Source of the DNA: Pseudomonas sp. JM0905a
GTDB lineage: Bacteria > Pseudomonadota > Gammaproteobacteria > Pseudomonadales > Pseudomonadaceae
Direction: 5' to 3'
Assembly (NCBI RefSeq): GCF_014700075.1
Contig: NZ_JACXBU010000002.1
Location: forward strand, 372,001-436,000
Length of the DNA: 64,000 nt
Shown here in pieces: positions 12,223-25,250 of the stretch. Position 1 is the stretch's first letter; each line of letters opens with the position of its first letter. The notes below the pieces were generated by a model that had not been told where the DNA came from, did not search any database, and saw only the letters and a program-made list of their open reading frames with translations. A program made the position numbers and the translations under genes.

Positions 12223-12696
12223 ATGCAGTTCCCGCAGTCGCTTGGTCGGTCCCAGCTTCCCCTGTTCCACGATGCCATCCTGGCCAATCCCGTGGTGCCA
12301 ATGCTGACCGAAGTGGTCGAAGATCCGCGCCCGGAAGAACCGGAAGCGTACAGCGAACTATCCCTGCGCGGCGCCACCGGGCACTGCCGAAACCTCCTGG
12401 CCTCGGTGCTGCGGGAACTGAGCGAGGAACAGGACGCGCGCTGGCTGACGCTGATCGGAGCCCCCGCCGGCCTCACTCGCGACTGGCTGCGCGAATCCGG
12501 ACTCAATCGGGAACGTATCCTGATCCTGCAACCCCGCGGCGAGCAAAGTGCCCTGGAACTGGCTTGCGAAGCCCTGCGACTGGGCCGCAGCCACACCGTC
12601 GTCAGCTGGCTGCGCCTGGGGCAGAAAGCCAAGCAGCAACTGGCCCGTGCCGCACGCCAAGGCGGTGCACAGAGCCTGAACATCCTGTTGGGTTGA
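12223..12696 (+). CDS. sulA: SOS cell-division inhibitor SulA
   Basis: A 157-aa inhibitor that blocks FtsZ polymerisation during DNA damage. The family pattern is visible in the central region (DARWLTLIGAP, LTRDWLRESGL) and in SHTVVSWLRLG. AAAGGAGG is ideally spaced before the ATG, and the gene starts 10 bases after lexA, so it depends on the lexA SOS boxes, not on a box of its own. This lexA-sulA arrangement is normal in pseudomonads, unlike E. coli. Confidence 0.93.
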   Translation: MQFPQSLGRSQLPLFHDAILANPVVPMLTEVVEDPRPEEPEAYSELSLRGATGHCRNLLASVLRELSEEQDARWLTLIGAPAGLTRDWLRESGLNRERILILQPRGEQSALELACEALRLGRSHTVVSWLRLGQKAKQQLARAARQGGAQSLNILLG

Positions 12697-12706
12697 ATTA
12701 GCGCCG

Positions 12707-12728
12707 GGGCCAGGGAAGACCTGGGCCC
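12707..12728 (+). terminator. Candidate hairpin after lexA-sulA
   Basis: GGGCCAGG and CCTGGGCCC pair with one bulged G around a 5-base loop, 11 bases after the sulA stop. There is no T-tract. The next gene is convergent. Confidence 0.35.
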
Positions 12729-12776
12729 TGTGACATCAGACGGTAACCGAATCAGCGGAAGATCCGGCTCCGGAGA

Positions 12777-13010
12777 TCAATGCAGGACGCGCGGACCTTC
12801 GTGATGGTCCATATCACCTTCGGCCAGACGGCCAGCCATCTGAACGCCAACATTCAGCATGGCCTTGGCGACTTCCAGATGGTGCCCCTGAAGGAAAGCC
12901 TTGGCGTCAGCGGAGAAATCCAGCGTCACCAGTGCTTCTTCGTCCTCGGCCCGGCGCAGAATGATGCGCCCGTCAGGCAGTTCGACTATTTCCAGAAAGG
13001 ACGTTGGCAT
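12777..13010 (-). CDS. Small conserved protein of unknown function (77 aa)
   Basis: I do not recognise a named family. The protein is short and acidic, begins MPTSFLEIVELPDG and ends in a His-rich tail (GDMDHHEGPRVLH). It has no signal peptide or membrane segment. The sequence looks like a small beta-plus-helix domain (RIILRRAEDEE, ALVTLDFS). The ATG at 13010 is preferred over an upstream in-frame ATG because the protein is compact and GGAG lies about 15 bases before it. It is convergent with sulA and sits 70 bases downstream of the next minus-strand gene. From memory the PAO1 counterpart is PA3009. Confidence 0.7.
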   Translation of the reverse strand: MPTSFLEIVELPDGRIILRRAEDEEALVTLDFSADAKAFLQGHHLEVAKAMLNVGVQMAGRLAEGDMDHHEGPRVLH

Positions 13011-13080
13011 AGGTTCAGATCTCCACAAAAGCGGACATTGTACCAGCGAGCCGCCAGCACGCCCTAGCCCGTCGATCAAA

Positions 13081-13599
13081 TCAGCATTCGCTGAGCGCTT
13101 CCCGGAAGCGCAAAGCGAGGGATTTCAGATTCTGCCTCCACGACTCGAGGCACTCCCGCGACAGCGGCGCCTCTACCTCTTCCACACTGACTGCAGTGAT
13201 CAGCGGCAAGGTCGGATCGACCTTGGCCTGCCTGGGTGCCTGCGGCGGCTGGAACAGCGCGGAATAGGCAGCAAGAAGTTCGCCCAGCCAGGTTTCCCGC
13301 TGCTGGGCGAGCTCCACCAGTTCCGCCAGCTCAGGACTGGGGGCAGCAGCCAGCACTTCTTGCGTCAGCAGTAATTCGACGCGAGGAGCATTGGCTTCCG
13401 GAAGGCGGTAGTAGCCAGCAATCTCGTGGCACAAGCCGAGCAACGCACCGTAGAGGTGGAAGAGCGATGCTTCCCGCTCGGATTGCACCAGCGCCTGGGC
13501 ATTCATCGCCCTACCCTCTTCCGCCTTGCGCCAGGACTCCAGCGACAGGCCGGCGAAGAATATCTTCTGGTTGGTGCGGGTATAAAGCTCGTGGGCCAT
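13081..13599 (-). CDS. Conserved protein of unknown function (DUF6586-type)
   Basis: A 172-aa, mostly helical cytoplasmic protein with no signal peptide or membrane segment. MAHELYTRTNQKIFFAGLSL at the start and the Leu/Ala/Glu-rich middle suggest a helical bundle. I believe it belongs to the Pseudomonas DUF6586 group, but its function is unknown to me. The ATG at 13599 is chosen because GGAGGG lies 8 bases upstream; the open frame extends five codons further. It is encoded downstream of topA on the same strand (66-base gap) and upstream of the 77-aa gene. Confidence 0.75.
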   Translation of the reverse strand: MAHELYTRTNQKIFFAGLSLESWRKAEEGRAMNAQALVQSEREASLFHLYGALLGLCHEIAGYYRLPEANAPRVELLLTQEVLAAAPSPELAELVELAQQRETWLGELLAAYSALFQPPQAPRQAKVDPTLPLITAVSVEEVEAPLSRECLESWRQNLKSLALRFREALSEC

Positions 13600-13665
13600 G
13601 ACGGCACCCTCCACAGGTGATTCGGGCAGTATATGCGCGCCCGATGCCAGGCGCGCTGCAGTCGG

Positions 13666-16272
13666 TCAGCGCTTGTCTTCGACCTTCCACTTGCCGCCAT
13701 CGAAGAAGGCGCGCCAGCCAGTGGGCTTGCCCTCGACCTCGGTCTGCACGTACTGCTCCTTGGTCTTGCGACTGAAGCGAATCACCGCCGGACGCCCCTC
13801 GGGGTCCTTCTTCGGCGCGTCGAGCAGGTAGTGATACTTCGCGTCCAGCTCATCCTTGTGCGGAATCAGTTCCTGCACCAGCGGCGCACGGGTTTCCCGG
13901 TTCTTCGGGAACTGGCTGGCAGCCAGGAACAGGCCAGACGCGCCGTCGCGCAGAACATAGATGTCGTCGACCTTCTCGCACTTCAGTTCCGGCATGCGGA
14001 TCGGGTCGATCTTCGGCGGCGCAGCCTCGCCGCTCTTCAGCAGCTTGCGGGTGTTCTTGCAGGTGGCGTTGGTGCAGCCGAAGAACTTGCCGAAGCGCCC
14101 TGTCTTGAGCTGCATCTCGCTACCGCACTTGTCGCACTCCAAGCTCGGACCTTCGTAGCCCTTGATGCGGTACTGGCCCTGCTCGATCTCGTAACCCGTG
14201 CAATCCGGGTTGTTGCCGCAGATATGCAGTTTGCGGGTTTCGTCCAGCAGATAGGCATCCATCGCAGTTGCGCAGATCGGGCAGCGATGCTTGCCACGCA
14301 GCACGCGGGATTCCGACTCACCCTCGTCGTCCGCGGCGATTTCGTCGCCCGGCACGAGATTGATGGTGGCCTTGCAGCGCTCTTTCGGCGGCAGGCTGTA
14401 GCCCGAGCAACCGAGGAACACACCGGTCGAGGCGGTACGGATCATCATCGGACGACCGCACTCGCGGCAGGGAATGTCGGTCAGCGTCGGCTGGTTGGCG
14501 CGCATGCCCTTGTCGGTGCCTTCGGCCAGCTCCAGCTTCTTTCTGAAGTCGCCGTAGAACTCGTCCAGCAGGTGCTTCCAGTCGCGCTCGCCCTGGGCGA
14601 CGTCGTCCAGATGCTCTTCCATGCCGGCGGTGAAGCCATAGTCCATCAGGTTGGCGAAGCTTTCATTCAGGCGCTCGGTAACGATGTCGCCCATCTTCTC
14701 CGCGTAGAAACGACGGTTGTGCACCGTGACGTAACCACGCTCCTGAATAGTGGAGATGATCGCCGCGTAAGTGGAGGGACGGCCAATGCCACGCTTCTCC
14801 AGCTCCTTGACCAGGCTGGCTTCGGAGTAGCGCGCTGGCGGCTTGGTGAAGTGCTGGCTGGGTTCGAGCTTGAGCAGCTCGAGCAGTTCGCCCTCGCTCA
14901 TTTCCGGCAGGACATCGTCCTCACCCGGTTTGCTCTGCTGCGGCAGAACGCGGGTGTAACCATCGAACTTGAGAATGCGGCCCTTGGCGCGCAGCTCGAA
15001 CTTGCTGGCGTTAACGCTGACGCTGGTGGACAGGTACTCGGCCGGCGGCATCTGGCACGCCACGAACTGGCGCCAGATCAGGTCGTATAGACGCTCGGCG
15101 TCACGCTCCATACCAGACAGCTGGGTTGGGCGCAGATTGACGTCGGACGGGCGAATTGCCTCGTGCGCCTCCTGGGCCCCTTCCTTGCTGGAATAGACGT
15201 TCGGCTTGGACGGCAGGTACTTCTGGCCGAACTCGCCTTCGATGAAGCCACGTACCATGGTGATGGCGTCGGCCGAGAGGTTGGTCGAGTCGGTACGCAT
15301 ATAGGTGATGTAGCCGGCCTCATAGAGGCGCTGGGCCATCATCATGGTCTTCTTCACCCCGAAGCCCAGGCGGTTGCTCGCGGCCTGCTGCAGGGTAGAA
15401 GTAATGAAGGGCGCGGACGGACGACTGGAGGTCGGCTTATCCTCTCGCTTGGCAACGGTGTAGCTGGACGCCTTGAGCTTCTCCAGCGCCGCCATGGCCT
15501 GGGCCTCGTTCAGCGGTTTGAAGGCCTCGCCGTTCTCCCGAGCTACTTCGAAGCGGACCTTGGCACCCTTGGCGGTACCGAGGTCAGCATGCACTTCCCA
15601 GTACTCTTCGGGTACGAAGGCACGGATTTCGCGCTCGCGCTCCACCACCAGCTTCACCGCCACCGACTGTACACGACCAGCGGACAGGCCACGGGCGATC
15701 TTCTGCCAGAGCAGCGGCGAGACCATATAGCCCACCACGCGATCGAGGAAGCGGCGCGCCTGCTGGGCGTTAACGCGGTTGATATCGAGATCGCCCGGCT
15801 GGGAGAAGGCTTCCTGGATGGCTTTCTTGGTGATTTCGTTGAACACCACGCGCTTATAGCGGCTGTCATCGCCACCAATGGATTCCCGCAGGTGCCAGGC
15901 AATGGCCTCCCCTTCGCGGTCCAAGTCGGTTGCGAGATAGATGGTGTCGGCATCCTTGGCTAGACGGCGCAGTTCCTCGATCACCTTTTCCTTGCCGGGA
16001 AGGATCTCGTACTTCGCCTTCCAGCCGTGTTCGGGATCAACGCCCATGCGCGCAACCAGTTGGCGCTTGGCTTTTTCCTTGGCGGACAGGGCCGGCGCTT
16101 CGCCGGCGGTCTTGCCACGCTTGGCCGGTTCCTTGGCGGCACTGGTCGAACCGCTGGTGGGAAGGTCACGGATGTGGCCGATGCTCGACTTCACCACGTA
16201 CTGGTTGCCCAGGTACTTGTTGATGGTCTTGGCCTTGGCCGGGGATTCCACGATGACCAGCGATTTGCCCAT
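13666..16272 (-). CDS. topA: DNA topoisomerase I (type IA)
   Basis: Relaxes negative supercoils via a 5'-phosphotyrosine intermediate. It is 868 aa. The Toprim domain begins at residue 3 ([13 protein letters not shown]) and includes [13 protein letters not shown]; the active-site Tyr is about residue 324 in YITYMRTDS. Three C-terminal zinc-finger-like modules are visible ([23 protein letters not shown]), followed by a basic tail. The ATG at 16272 gives the exact family start [10 protein letters not shown]; the open frame extends upstream to 16497 but would cross the predicted promoter. Confidence 0.97.
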   Translation of the reverse strand: MGKSLVIVESPAKAKTINKYLGNQYVVKSSIGHIRDLPTSGSTSAAKEPAKRGKTAGEAPALSAKEKAKRQLVARMGVDPEHGWKAKYEILPGKEKVIEELRRLAKDADTIYLATDLDREGEAIAWHLRESIGGDDSRYKRVVFNEITKKAIQEAFSQPGDLDINRVNAQQARRFLDRVVGYMVSPLLWQKIARGLSAGRVQSVAVKLVVEREREIRAFVPEEYWEVHADLGTAKGAKVRFEVARENGEAFKPLNEAQAMAALEKLKASSYTVAKREDKPTSSRPSAPFITSTLQQAASNRLGFGVKKTMMMAQRLYEAGYITYMRTDSTNLSADAITMVRGFIEGEFGQKYLPSKPNVYSSKEGAQEAHEAIRPSDVNLRPTQLSGMERDAERLYDLIWRQFVACQMPPAEYLSTSVSVNASKFELRAKGRILKFDGYTRVLPQQSKPGEDDVLPEMSEGELLELLKLEPSQHFTKPPARYSEASLVKELEKRGIGRPSTYAAIISTIQERGYVTVHNRRFYAEKMGDIVTERLNESFANLMDYGFTAGMEEHLDDVAQGERDWKHLLDEFYGDFRKKLELAEGTDKGMRANQPTLTDIPCRECGRPMMIRTASTGVFLGCSGYSLPPKERCKATINLVPGDEIAADDEGESESRVLRGKHRCPICATAMDAYLLDETRKLHICGNNPDCTGYEIEQGQYRIKGYEGPSLECDKCGSEMQLKTGRFGKFFGCTNATCKNTRKLLKSGEAAPPKIDPIRMPELKCEKVDDIYVLRDGASGLFLAASQFPKNRETRAPLVQELIPHKDELDAKYHYLLDAPKKDPEGRPAVIRFSRKTKEQYVQTEVEGKPTGWRAFFDGGKWKVEDKR

Positions 16273-16334
16273 GGATCGGTGTGTTCCTGAATGAAATATG
16301 TAAAAGGCGGGAGCCGCCTGTCGCGGCACCGCTA

Positions 16335-16362
16335 TATATAGTGGCCAGCGCAGCGCGGTCAA
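16335..16362 (-). promoter_or_regulatory. Predicted sigma-70 promoter of topA
   Basis: On the minus strand TTGACC and TATATA are separated by 16 bases. The GC-rich spacer next to an alternating TA -10 box would be sensitive to supercoiling, which fits the control expected for topA. The leader would be about 55 bases. Confidence 0.55.
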
Positions 16363-16388
16363 GCGCGCCCCTGGCTGCCCCAAGCCCC

Positions 16389-16625
16389 TCAGGGCTGCGG
16401 GAACGGGTCCGGCTCGGCACTTACCAGAGCGAAGCGCGCAATCTGCTCGCCGTCCACCTGAACCGTTTCGGTGAACATGCTGAGTGGTCGCACCCAAAGG
16501 CCGTATTCGCCGTAGAGGGCCTGGTAGACCACCAGTTCCTCCTCCGTCTCGGAATGACGCGCAATGCCGATGACACGGTACTGCTGACCCTTGTAGTGAC
16601 GATAGAGACCCGGTTGCAGGCGCAT
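16389..16625 (-). CDS. DUF1653 family protein
   Basis: A 78-aa small beta-rich domain. The start [20 protein letters not shown] and the stretch [20 protein letters not shown] are typical of the DUF1653 family, whose members are often this short. The molecular role is unknown. The ATG at 16625 has GAGGC 5 bases upstream; the longer open frame lacks a better start. It lies upstream of topA on the same strand and is transcribed after the fadA terminator. Confidence 0.8.
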   Translation of the reverse strand: MRLQPGLYRHYKGQQYRVIGIARHSETEEELVVYQALYGEYGLWVRPLSMFTETVQVDGEQIARFALVSAEPDPFPQP

Positions 16626-16743
16626 GGTTGCCTCACAGTGATGAATGCAGGCTATCCCGCAAAGGTTGCGCATGGTGCCGTGTGATTCGGCATGAAGCCA
16701 GCCCTTGCATGAAAATTCCTGCGAAGTATCTCCACATAAAAGC

Positions 16744-16770
16744 AAAAACCGGGGCACGAGGCCCCGGTTT
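16744..16770 (-). terminator. Intrinsic terminator of the fadBA operon
   Basis: On the minus strand AAACCGGGGC and GCCCCGGTTT form a 10-bp stem with a 5-base loop, followed by a run of five T. It lies about 30 bases after the fadA stop. Confidence 0.9.
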
Positions 16771-16798
16771 CTTCATCTATCTTGCGCGCCGAGAAGAC

Positions 16799-17989
<1,191 letters not shown>

Positions 17990-17993
17990 TCAA

Positions 17994-20141
17994 TTAGCCG
18001 AAAAACTTCTGGCCGTTCTTGGCCATTTCGCGAAGCTTGGCGGTCGGGTGGTACAGCGCGCCCAGGTCAGCGTACTTGTCGGCGATGGCCACGAATTCGG
18101 CTACGCCAATGCTGTCGATGTAACGCAGTGCACCACCGCGGAAGGGCGGGAAGCCGATGCCGTAGATCAGGCCCATGTCGGCCTCGGCAGCGGTCGATAC
18201 GATGCCGTCTTCCAGGCAGCGTACGGTTTCCAGGCACAGCGGGATCATCATGAAGTTGATGATGTCCTCGTCGGTCAGCTCGCGCTGCTCCTTGACGATC
18301 GGCTTCAGCACTTCGTAGGCGACCGGGTCGGAGACCTTCTTCGGCTTGCCGCGCTTGTCCATTTCGTAGGCGTAGAAGCCCTTGCCGTTCTTCTGGCCCA
18401 GGCGGTTGGCGTCGTACATCACGTCGACGGCAGTCTTGCCTTCGACAGCCATACGATCCGGAAAGCCTTCAGCCATTACATCGCGACCGTGGTGGCCGGT
18501 GTCGATGCCAACCACGTCGGACAGGTAGGCCGGGCCCATGGGCCAGCCGAACTTCTCCATGATCTTGTCGATGCGGACGAAGTCGACGCCCAGTTCCAGC
18601 AGCTTGGCGAAGCCGCCGAAGTACGGGAACAGCACGCGGTTCACCAGGAAGCCGGGGCAGTCGTTGACCACGATCGGGTTCTTGCCCATCTTCTTGGCAT
18701 AGGCAACGGTGGTAGCAACAGCCACTTCGCTGGACTTCTCGCCACGGATCACTTCCACCAGCGGCATCATGTGCACCGGGTTGAAGAAGTGCATGCCGAC
18801 AAAGTTCTCCGGACGCTTCAGGGCCTGGGCCAGGTAGCTGATGGAGATGGTGGAGGTGTTGGAGGCGATGATCGCATCTTCGCGAACGTGGCCTTCCACT
18901 TCGGCCAGCACAGCGTGCTTGACCTTCGGGTTCTCGACCACGGCTTCAACAACGATATCGACGTTGCCGAAGTCGCCGTAGGACATGGTCGGCCGGATCG
19001 CATTCAGGGCTTCAGCCATCTTCTCGGGCTTCATGCGGCCCTTCTCGACGCGCTTGCCGAGCAGCTTGGAAGCTTCCTGCAGCCCCATCTGGATACCCTC
19101 TTCGCGGATATCCTTCATCAGGATCGGAGTGCCCTTGGAAGCGGACTGGTAGGCGATGCCGCCACCCATGATGCCAGCGCCGAGCACGGCAGCCAGTTTC
19201 ACGTCCTTGGCAGCTTCGTCGTACTGCTTGCCCTTTTTCTTCAGCTCCTGGTCATTCAGGAACAGGCCGATCAGGCTGGTGGCAACCGAAGTCTTGGCCA
19301 GCTTCACGAAACCGGCAGCTTCGACTTCCAGCGCCTTGTCACGGCCGAAGTTGGCCGCTTTCTGGATGGTCTTGATGGCTTCTACCGGGGCCGGGTAGTT
19401 CGGACCGGCCTGGCCTGCGACGAAGCCCTTGGCGGTCTCGAACGCCATCATCTGCTCGATGGCGTTGAGCTTGAGCTTTTCTAGCTTGGGCTGGCGCTTG
19501 GCCTTGAAGTCCAGCTCACCGGAGATGGCGCGCTTGACCAGGTCCAGGGCAGCGGCCGGCAGCAGCGCGGGAGTGACCACGGCGTCGACGGCGCCGACTT
19601 TCAGAGCGTCTTCGGCACGATTTTCCTTGCCGGAGGCGATCCACTCGATGGCGTTATCGGTACCGATGATGCGCGGCAGGCGCACGGTGCCACCGAAGCC
19701 CGGGTAGATACCCAGCTTGACTTCCGGCAGGCCGATCTTGGCGGCGGTGCTCATCACGCGGTAGTCGGCTGCCAGGCACATTTCCAGGCCGCCACCAAGG
19801 GCGATGCCGTTGATGGCGACAACGGTGGGGACTTCGAGGTCTTCGAAGGCGCTGAAGATCTTGTTGGCTTCGAGGTTGCCGGCAACCAGTTCTTCGTCGG
19901 GCAGCTGGAAGTTGTCGACGAATTCGGTGATATCGGCGCCGACGATGAAGACGTCCTTGCCGCTGCTGACGATCACGCCCTTGACCGAAGCATCGGCCTT
20001 GATGGCTGCCACTGCATCACGCAGTTCGTTCAGGGTGAGACGGTTGAACTTGTTGACGGACTCACCCTTGAGGTCGAATTTCAGTTCGACGATACCGCCC
20101 TCAAGAGCCTTAACCGTGATGGCTTTACCTTCGTAAATCAT
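17994..20141 (-). CDS. fadB: Fatty acid oxidation complex alpha subunit FadB
   Basis: Multifunctional enoyl-CoA hydratase / 3-hydroxyacyl-CoA dehydrogenase with isomerase and epimerase activity; forms the alpha2-beta2 complex with FadA. It is 715 aa. The crotonase half holds the catalytic Glu pair at 120 (LGGGLE) and 140 (GLPE). The NAD-binding motif [13 protein letters not shown] starts the dehydrogenase half at about residue 320, followed by [22 protein letters not shown] precedes the ATG at 20141; the open frame upstream to 20450 lacks family similarity. In pseudomonads this operon (fadBA5) is repressed by PsrA, and a PsrA-like site lies 150 bases upstream. Confidence 0.97.
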   Translation of the reverse strand: MIYEGKAITVKALEGGIVELKFDLKGESVNKFNRLTLNELRDAVAAIKADASVKGVIVSSGKDVFIVGADITEFVDNFQLPDEELVAGNLEANKIFSAFEDLEVPTVVAINGIALGGGLEMCLAADYRVMSTAAKIGLPEVKLGIYPGFGGTVRLPRIIGTDNAIEWIASGKENRAEDALKVGAVDAVVTPALLPAAALDLVKRAISGELDFKAKRQPKLEKLKLNAIEQMMAFETAKGFVAGQAGPNYPAPVEAIKTIQKAANFGRDKALEVEAAGFVKLAKTSVATSLIGLFLNDQELKKKGKQYDEAAKDVKLAAVLGAGIMGGGIAYQSASKGTPILMKDIREEGIQMGLQEASKLLGKRVEKGRMKPEKMAEALNAIRPTMSYGDFGNVDIVVEAVVENPKVKHAVLAEVEGHVREDAIIASNTSTISISYLAQALKRPENFVGMHFFNPVHMMPLVEVIRGEKSSEVAVATTVAYAKKMGKNPIVVNDCPGFLVNRVLFPYFGGFAKLLELGVDFVRIDKIMEKFGWPMGPAYLSDVVGIDTGHHGRDVMAEGFPDRMAVEGKTAVDVMYDANRLGQKNGKGFYAYEMDKRGKPKKVSDPVAYEVLKPIVKEQRELTDEDIINFMMIPLCLETVRCLEDGIVSTAAEADMGLIYGIGFPPFRGGALRYIDSIGVAEFVAIADKYADLGALYHPTAKLREMAKNGQKFFG

Positions 20142-20615
20142 CAACTGATCTCCACGGTTTGGGAAACTGGACTGTACGCATCGGAGCCAACCGGCGGACT
20201 TGCCTCCCGGCGCTGCCGGAGCATAGTCCCGATCGGTAGGGCACACCCGCCGATGCGATATTCGGACTGTATGGCTAGAAACGTCATACAAGACAAACGC
20301 TTGATTCATACGCCCGTTTGATTTGGGTGAGCGCAGATTCGGGGAAAAGTCGGCGCTTGTCAATCTCACAGCGTGACCGACCGGCCACGTTCGAAACGCT
20401 CTGCCAATGGCCTCGCGGCCCAGCGGGCGAGAGCGCCGGTAAAAATTCACGCGAATGATCGCGACCTATCACGATCGCCATTGAATGACGCAAAAGCCCT
20501 CGGCAGGCCGCTGGCAAATTGCCTGCTCCACGAGTACATTCGTGCCACTCGAACCGTCAGGATTCGAGCGCCAGAACAACAACAATCAAGGCCAATGGCC
20601 CACGGAGAAGCACCC
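20142..20615. other. Intergenic region, divergent promoters of fadBA and the 268-aa exported protein
   Basis: This 474-base gap has no convincing gene. It holds a PsrA-like site at 20294-20307. On the minus strand a TTGACA hexamer lies at 20358-20363, but I could not pair it with a good -10. The fadB leader is therefore probably long. No repeat or terminator was seen. Confidence 0.6.
20294..20307. promoter_or_regulatory. Candidate PsrA operator upstream of fadBA
   Basis: CAAAC-GCTT-GATTC matches the PsrA consensus with a perfect left half, a 4-base spacer and one mismatch in the right half. It lies between fadB and its divergent neighbour. PsrA repression of the orthologous operon in P. aeruginosa is established. 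Confidence 0.6.
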
Positions 20616-21422
20616 ATGACGAGCCGCCTGCTTGCCATTCTGCTGGGTACCCTGCTCACCCTTCCCGCCCTCGCTTCCACCCAGACCTCCCCGGCGGACA
20701 ACCTCCTCAAGCTCCACCAGATGCGACTGGCAGCCCAGCGCAGCCTCGGTGACTTCTATATGTACAACGGCATGGAGGGCGACCAGCGCTACGCGCGCCT
20801 GATCGACGAGTCGGTGCAGCAAGCGGATGCCCGCCTGAAGGAACTGGGCGAGATGCCCGGCGAGGCGTCGAAAGTCCTGCGTACCCAACTGACGCAGGAA
20901 TGGCAGAGCTACAACAGCGAACTGACCGGCCTGGTCACTGCACTCAAGCAGCAGGGCTTTACCGACCTGCAGCCGGTCGCCGACCTGACCGCCCGCAACA
21001 AGCGCCTGATGGACCTCTCCAACGAGCTCTACGCCAAGATCCAGCAGGAAGGTGCGACCCAGGTCCCGCCCCTGACCCAACGCAGCCGCGACCAGAGCCT
21101 GCTGATGCAAACCATCGCCGTGGACTACGCCTCGCGCAGCGCATCCATCGGCGGCAGCTTCATGGGGGGCAACGGCGGCAAGGCCATCGATGAACTGGCC
21201 GGAGAGTTCGCCAACCAGCTGGCCAGCCTGGAACAGGCGCCGCAGAACACCCCGGAAATCCGCCAGGCGCTGGATGGCATCAGCACTAAATGGCGCTACA
21301 TCGAGAAGTCACTGAAGAACTACAACGAGAACAGCGTTCCGTTCCTCATCAACAAATACTCGGACCGCATTATTGACGGTCTTGAGGACGTCTCCGCGCG
21401 CTACTCGGCTGCCCAGAGCTGA
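20616..21422 (+). CDS. Exported helical protein, possibly PilJ/NarX-type sensor domain alone
   Basis: A 268-aa secreted protein. Residues 1-21 are a signal peptide (LLAILLGTLLTLPALAS). The mature part is helical, with heptad-like Leu/Ala spacing (NLLKLHQMRLAAQRSLGDFY; ADARLKELGEMPGEASKVLR). The pattern resembles the extracellular four-helix domain of PilJ/NarX-type receptors, but no membrane segment or signalling domain follows. That resemblance is by eye only. GGAGAAG precedes the ATG at 20616. It stands alone, divergent from fadB. I recall the PAO1 counterpart as PA3015, uncharacterised. Confidence 0.7.
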   Translation: MTSRLLAILLGTLLTLPALASTQTSPADNLLKLHQMRLAAQRSLGDFYMYNGMEGDQRYARLIDESVQQADARLKELGEMPGEASKVLRTQLTQEWQSYNSELTGLVTALKQQGFTDLQPVADLTARNKRLMDLSNELYAKIQQEGATQVPPLTQRSRDQSLLMQTIAVDYASRSASIGGSFMGGNGGKAIDELAGEFANQLASLEQAPQNTPEIRQALDGISTKWRYIEKSLKNYNENSVPFLINKYSDRIIDGLEDVSARYSAAQS

Positions 21423-21466
21423 ACCGCCGTCACTCGGCGCGGCGACGACAGCGCCGCGCCCACCTT

Positions 21467-21901
21467 TCAGGCCAGCGACTTCAGCGCATCGGCGATGCGC
21501 TGAAGGTCTTGCGCCGTGCCCCGCTCGCCCCAGTAGAGGGCGACCATCTGCGAGCTTGCTTCGACCTTGTAGACATCCTTTGGCAGGCCAGCCAGATGAG
21601 CCAGCACCGCTGCGTCCTCGCAAGGCTCACGCCACTGGTTCAGCCACTTGCCGGGCTCGCTCTGCCAGTAGCACCAGGCCTCACGCCCGCGCAGACGCGG
21701 TCGGTGGTATTGGGCGCAGGAATGCGGCGGTTCCTGGACCAGCCAATGGGGCCACTCCTGGCGCGACAGCTGCATGGCCAGCCCCATTCGCCGCGCCTGC
21801 ATGCGCAGCTCCATGCGACCTCGCTGCCCCTTCGAGGGCACCAGCCAGACCAGGGGGCTGAGCACTGCCAGAAGGAGCAACATGACAATCCAGAAGGTCA
21901 T
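21467..21901 (-). CDS. Single-pass membrane-anchored protein of unknown function
   Basis: A 144-aa protein. Residues 2-21 form one transmembrane helix (WIVMLLLLAVLSPLVWLV) followed by a basic stretch (SKGQRGRMELRMQARRMG) that would stay in the cytoplasm. The rest is a soluble domain rich in Trp (EWPHWLVQEPP, WCYWQSEPGKWLNQW). GGAGATAA precedes the ATG. It is convergent with the preceding exported protein and divergent from the universal stress protein gene. I do not recognise a named family; it is conserved in pseudomonads as far as I recall (PA3016). Confidence 0.7.
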   Translation of the reverse strand: MTFWIVMLLLLAVLSPLVWLVPSKGQRGRMELRMQARRMGLAMQLSRQEWPHWLVQEPPHSCAQYHRPRLRGREAWCYWQSEPGKWLNQWREPCEDAAVLAHLAGLPKDVYKVEASSQMVALYWGERGTAQDLQRIADALKSLA

Positions 21902-21988
21902 AAAGGTTATCTCCGCGCAAAAGCCTGTGTTAAACGTTCCGGACAGCCATACTTGTGAACATGTGAAATCTTAAGGAGGAGTCACCCC

Positions 21989-22429
21989 ATGCCCTACCAG
22001 CACATTCTGGTCGCCGTCGACCTTACCGATGAATGCCATCCGGTTGTGCGTCGTGCCCAGGCGCTGGCTCAGGCCAGCAAGGCCAAGCTGTCGCTGGTGC
22101 ACATCGTCGAACCGATGGCCATGGCCTTCGGCGGCGATGTCCCCATGGACCTTTCCATGCTCCAGCAGCAGCAGTTCGAACAGGCCCGAGAGCGCCTGCA
22201 GACCTTTGCAGGCATCTACTCCGAACTCACTGCCGACCAGCGTCACCTGGCCTATGGCCAACCCCGGCAGGAAATCCATCGCCTGGCCGAAGAACAGGGC
22301 TGCGACCTGATCGTGGTCGGCAGCCATGGCCGCCACGGCCTGGCCCTGCTGCTCGGCTCCACCGCCAATGACGTTCTCCACGGCGCACCTTGCGACGTGT
22401 TGGCAGTGCGCCTGAAGAAACCTGAATAA
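21989..22429 (+). CDS. Universal stress protein (UspA family)
   Basis: A 146-aa single-domain Usp. The N-terminal strand HILVAVDLTDE supplies the nucleotide-contacting Asp. The C-terminal motif GSHGRHGLALLLGST fits the ATP-binding pattern G-2x-G-9x-G-S/T, so it should be an ATP-binding Usp. AAGGAGGAG is well spaced before the ATG. It stands alone between two minus-strand genes. Such proteins support survival in stationary phase or low oxygen in P. aeruginosa; no regulator site was identified here. Confidence 0.9.
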   Translation: MPYQHILVAVDLTDECHPVVRRAQALAQASKAKLSLVHIVEPMAMAFGGDVPMDLSMLQQQQFEQARERLQTFAGIYSELTADQRHLAYGQPRQEIHRLAEEQGCDLIVVGSHGRHGLALLLGSTANDVLHGAPCDVLAVRLKKPE

Positions 22430-22456
22430 TTAGAAGCGAACCGCCGGGCGCGGGCT

Positions 22457-23143
22457 TCAATCGAAGCCTTCGCCCGCGCTCATCACCAGGGGCCGGATCT
22501 TCTGCAACTGGGTTTCCAGCGAATAGGTCATGCTGGACGCCATGGAGAAGAAGGTCAGGAAAGCCTTGAGGTTGGAATCACCTTCGCAGGTATCGTGGAT
22601 GCGCTGCCAGAAGGCCTGGTTCACCAGTTGCAATTGCTGGAACAATCGCACCAGCCCCTTCAGCTCCCAATCCGCGTGGCGCCCCTCGCGGAAATTGAAG
22701 TACTGCCGGGCCAGGTAGAGCGAAACCGCCCTGAGGATGAACTCCTGATTGGTGGCGAACGGCAGATGCTGCTGCGCCATTGGCTTGAGCTTGCCCAGCA
22801 CCGGGCAGGCGCTGGTGGCCATGATTACCCCCAGCAGGGCACGCAGCCCCTCTTCCAGGCCCACCACCTTGGCGTACTCACGATCCGGCGTACGCACCGA
22901 GACCTGGACCTTCTTGAAGGCCGGCAGCCCCTGGAAATCCTCGATCACACGGTGCAAGTCGACCGCGGCCGGGCAGTGGCTGTATGCATCCTTGCTGAGC
23001 GGGCAGTTGCTGCACTGCTGGTGCTCCAGGCGAGTCCACTTCGGCGCGGCGCTCGCACGCTCCGCGTCGTAAACACGCTCCAGCTCGATGCGGTAGCTGA
23101 ACTCGTGCAGATCATCCAGATTGATACGGTATTCGATGGCCAT
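22457..23143 (-). CDS. Conserved protein of unknown function with N-terminal Cys cluster
   Basis: A 228-aa cytoplasmic protein that I do not recognise. The N-terminal 50 residues form a beta-rich segment (IEYRINLDDLHEFSYRIEL). A four-Cys/His cluster follows near residues 44-58 (CSNCPLSKDAYSHCP), which looks able to bind a metal. Another Cys lies in ATSACPVLGKLKPMA. The C-terminal half is helical. GGAGCGCCC precedes the ATG. It lies 20 bases downstream of uup on the same strand, suggesting cotranscription. From memory it corresponds to PA3018. Confidence 0.75.
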   Translation of the reverse strand: MAIEYRINLDDLHEFSYRIELERVYDAERASAAPKWTRLEHQQCSNCPLSKDAYSHCPAAVDLHRVIEDFQGLPAFKKVQVSVRTPDREYAKVVGLEEGLRALLGVIMATSACPVLGKLKPMAQQHLPFATNQEFILRAVSLYLARQYFNFREGRHADWELKGLVRLFQQLQLVNQAFWQRIHDTCEGDSNLKAFLTFFSMASSMTYSLETQLQKIRPLVMSAGEGFD

Positions 23144-23163
23144 GGGCGCTCCGGCTCACTTCC

Positions 23164-25065
<1,902 letters not shown>

Positions 25066-25250
25066 TGCGGGGCCTCCAGGATCAGGGCGCGCATTCTACC
25101 CGACTTGCCGCACCGTCTCTCGGGCATTTTTTACCGCCGGTTTCCCCTGCTGGCGCAATGCTTTAACCGCCCCTGCCTAAAGGCTAAGCTAGGCGCTATT
25201 CGATGCCCCGCAGGGGGCATTCACAACGTTTTATCTGCCCCGGAAGTGTC

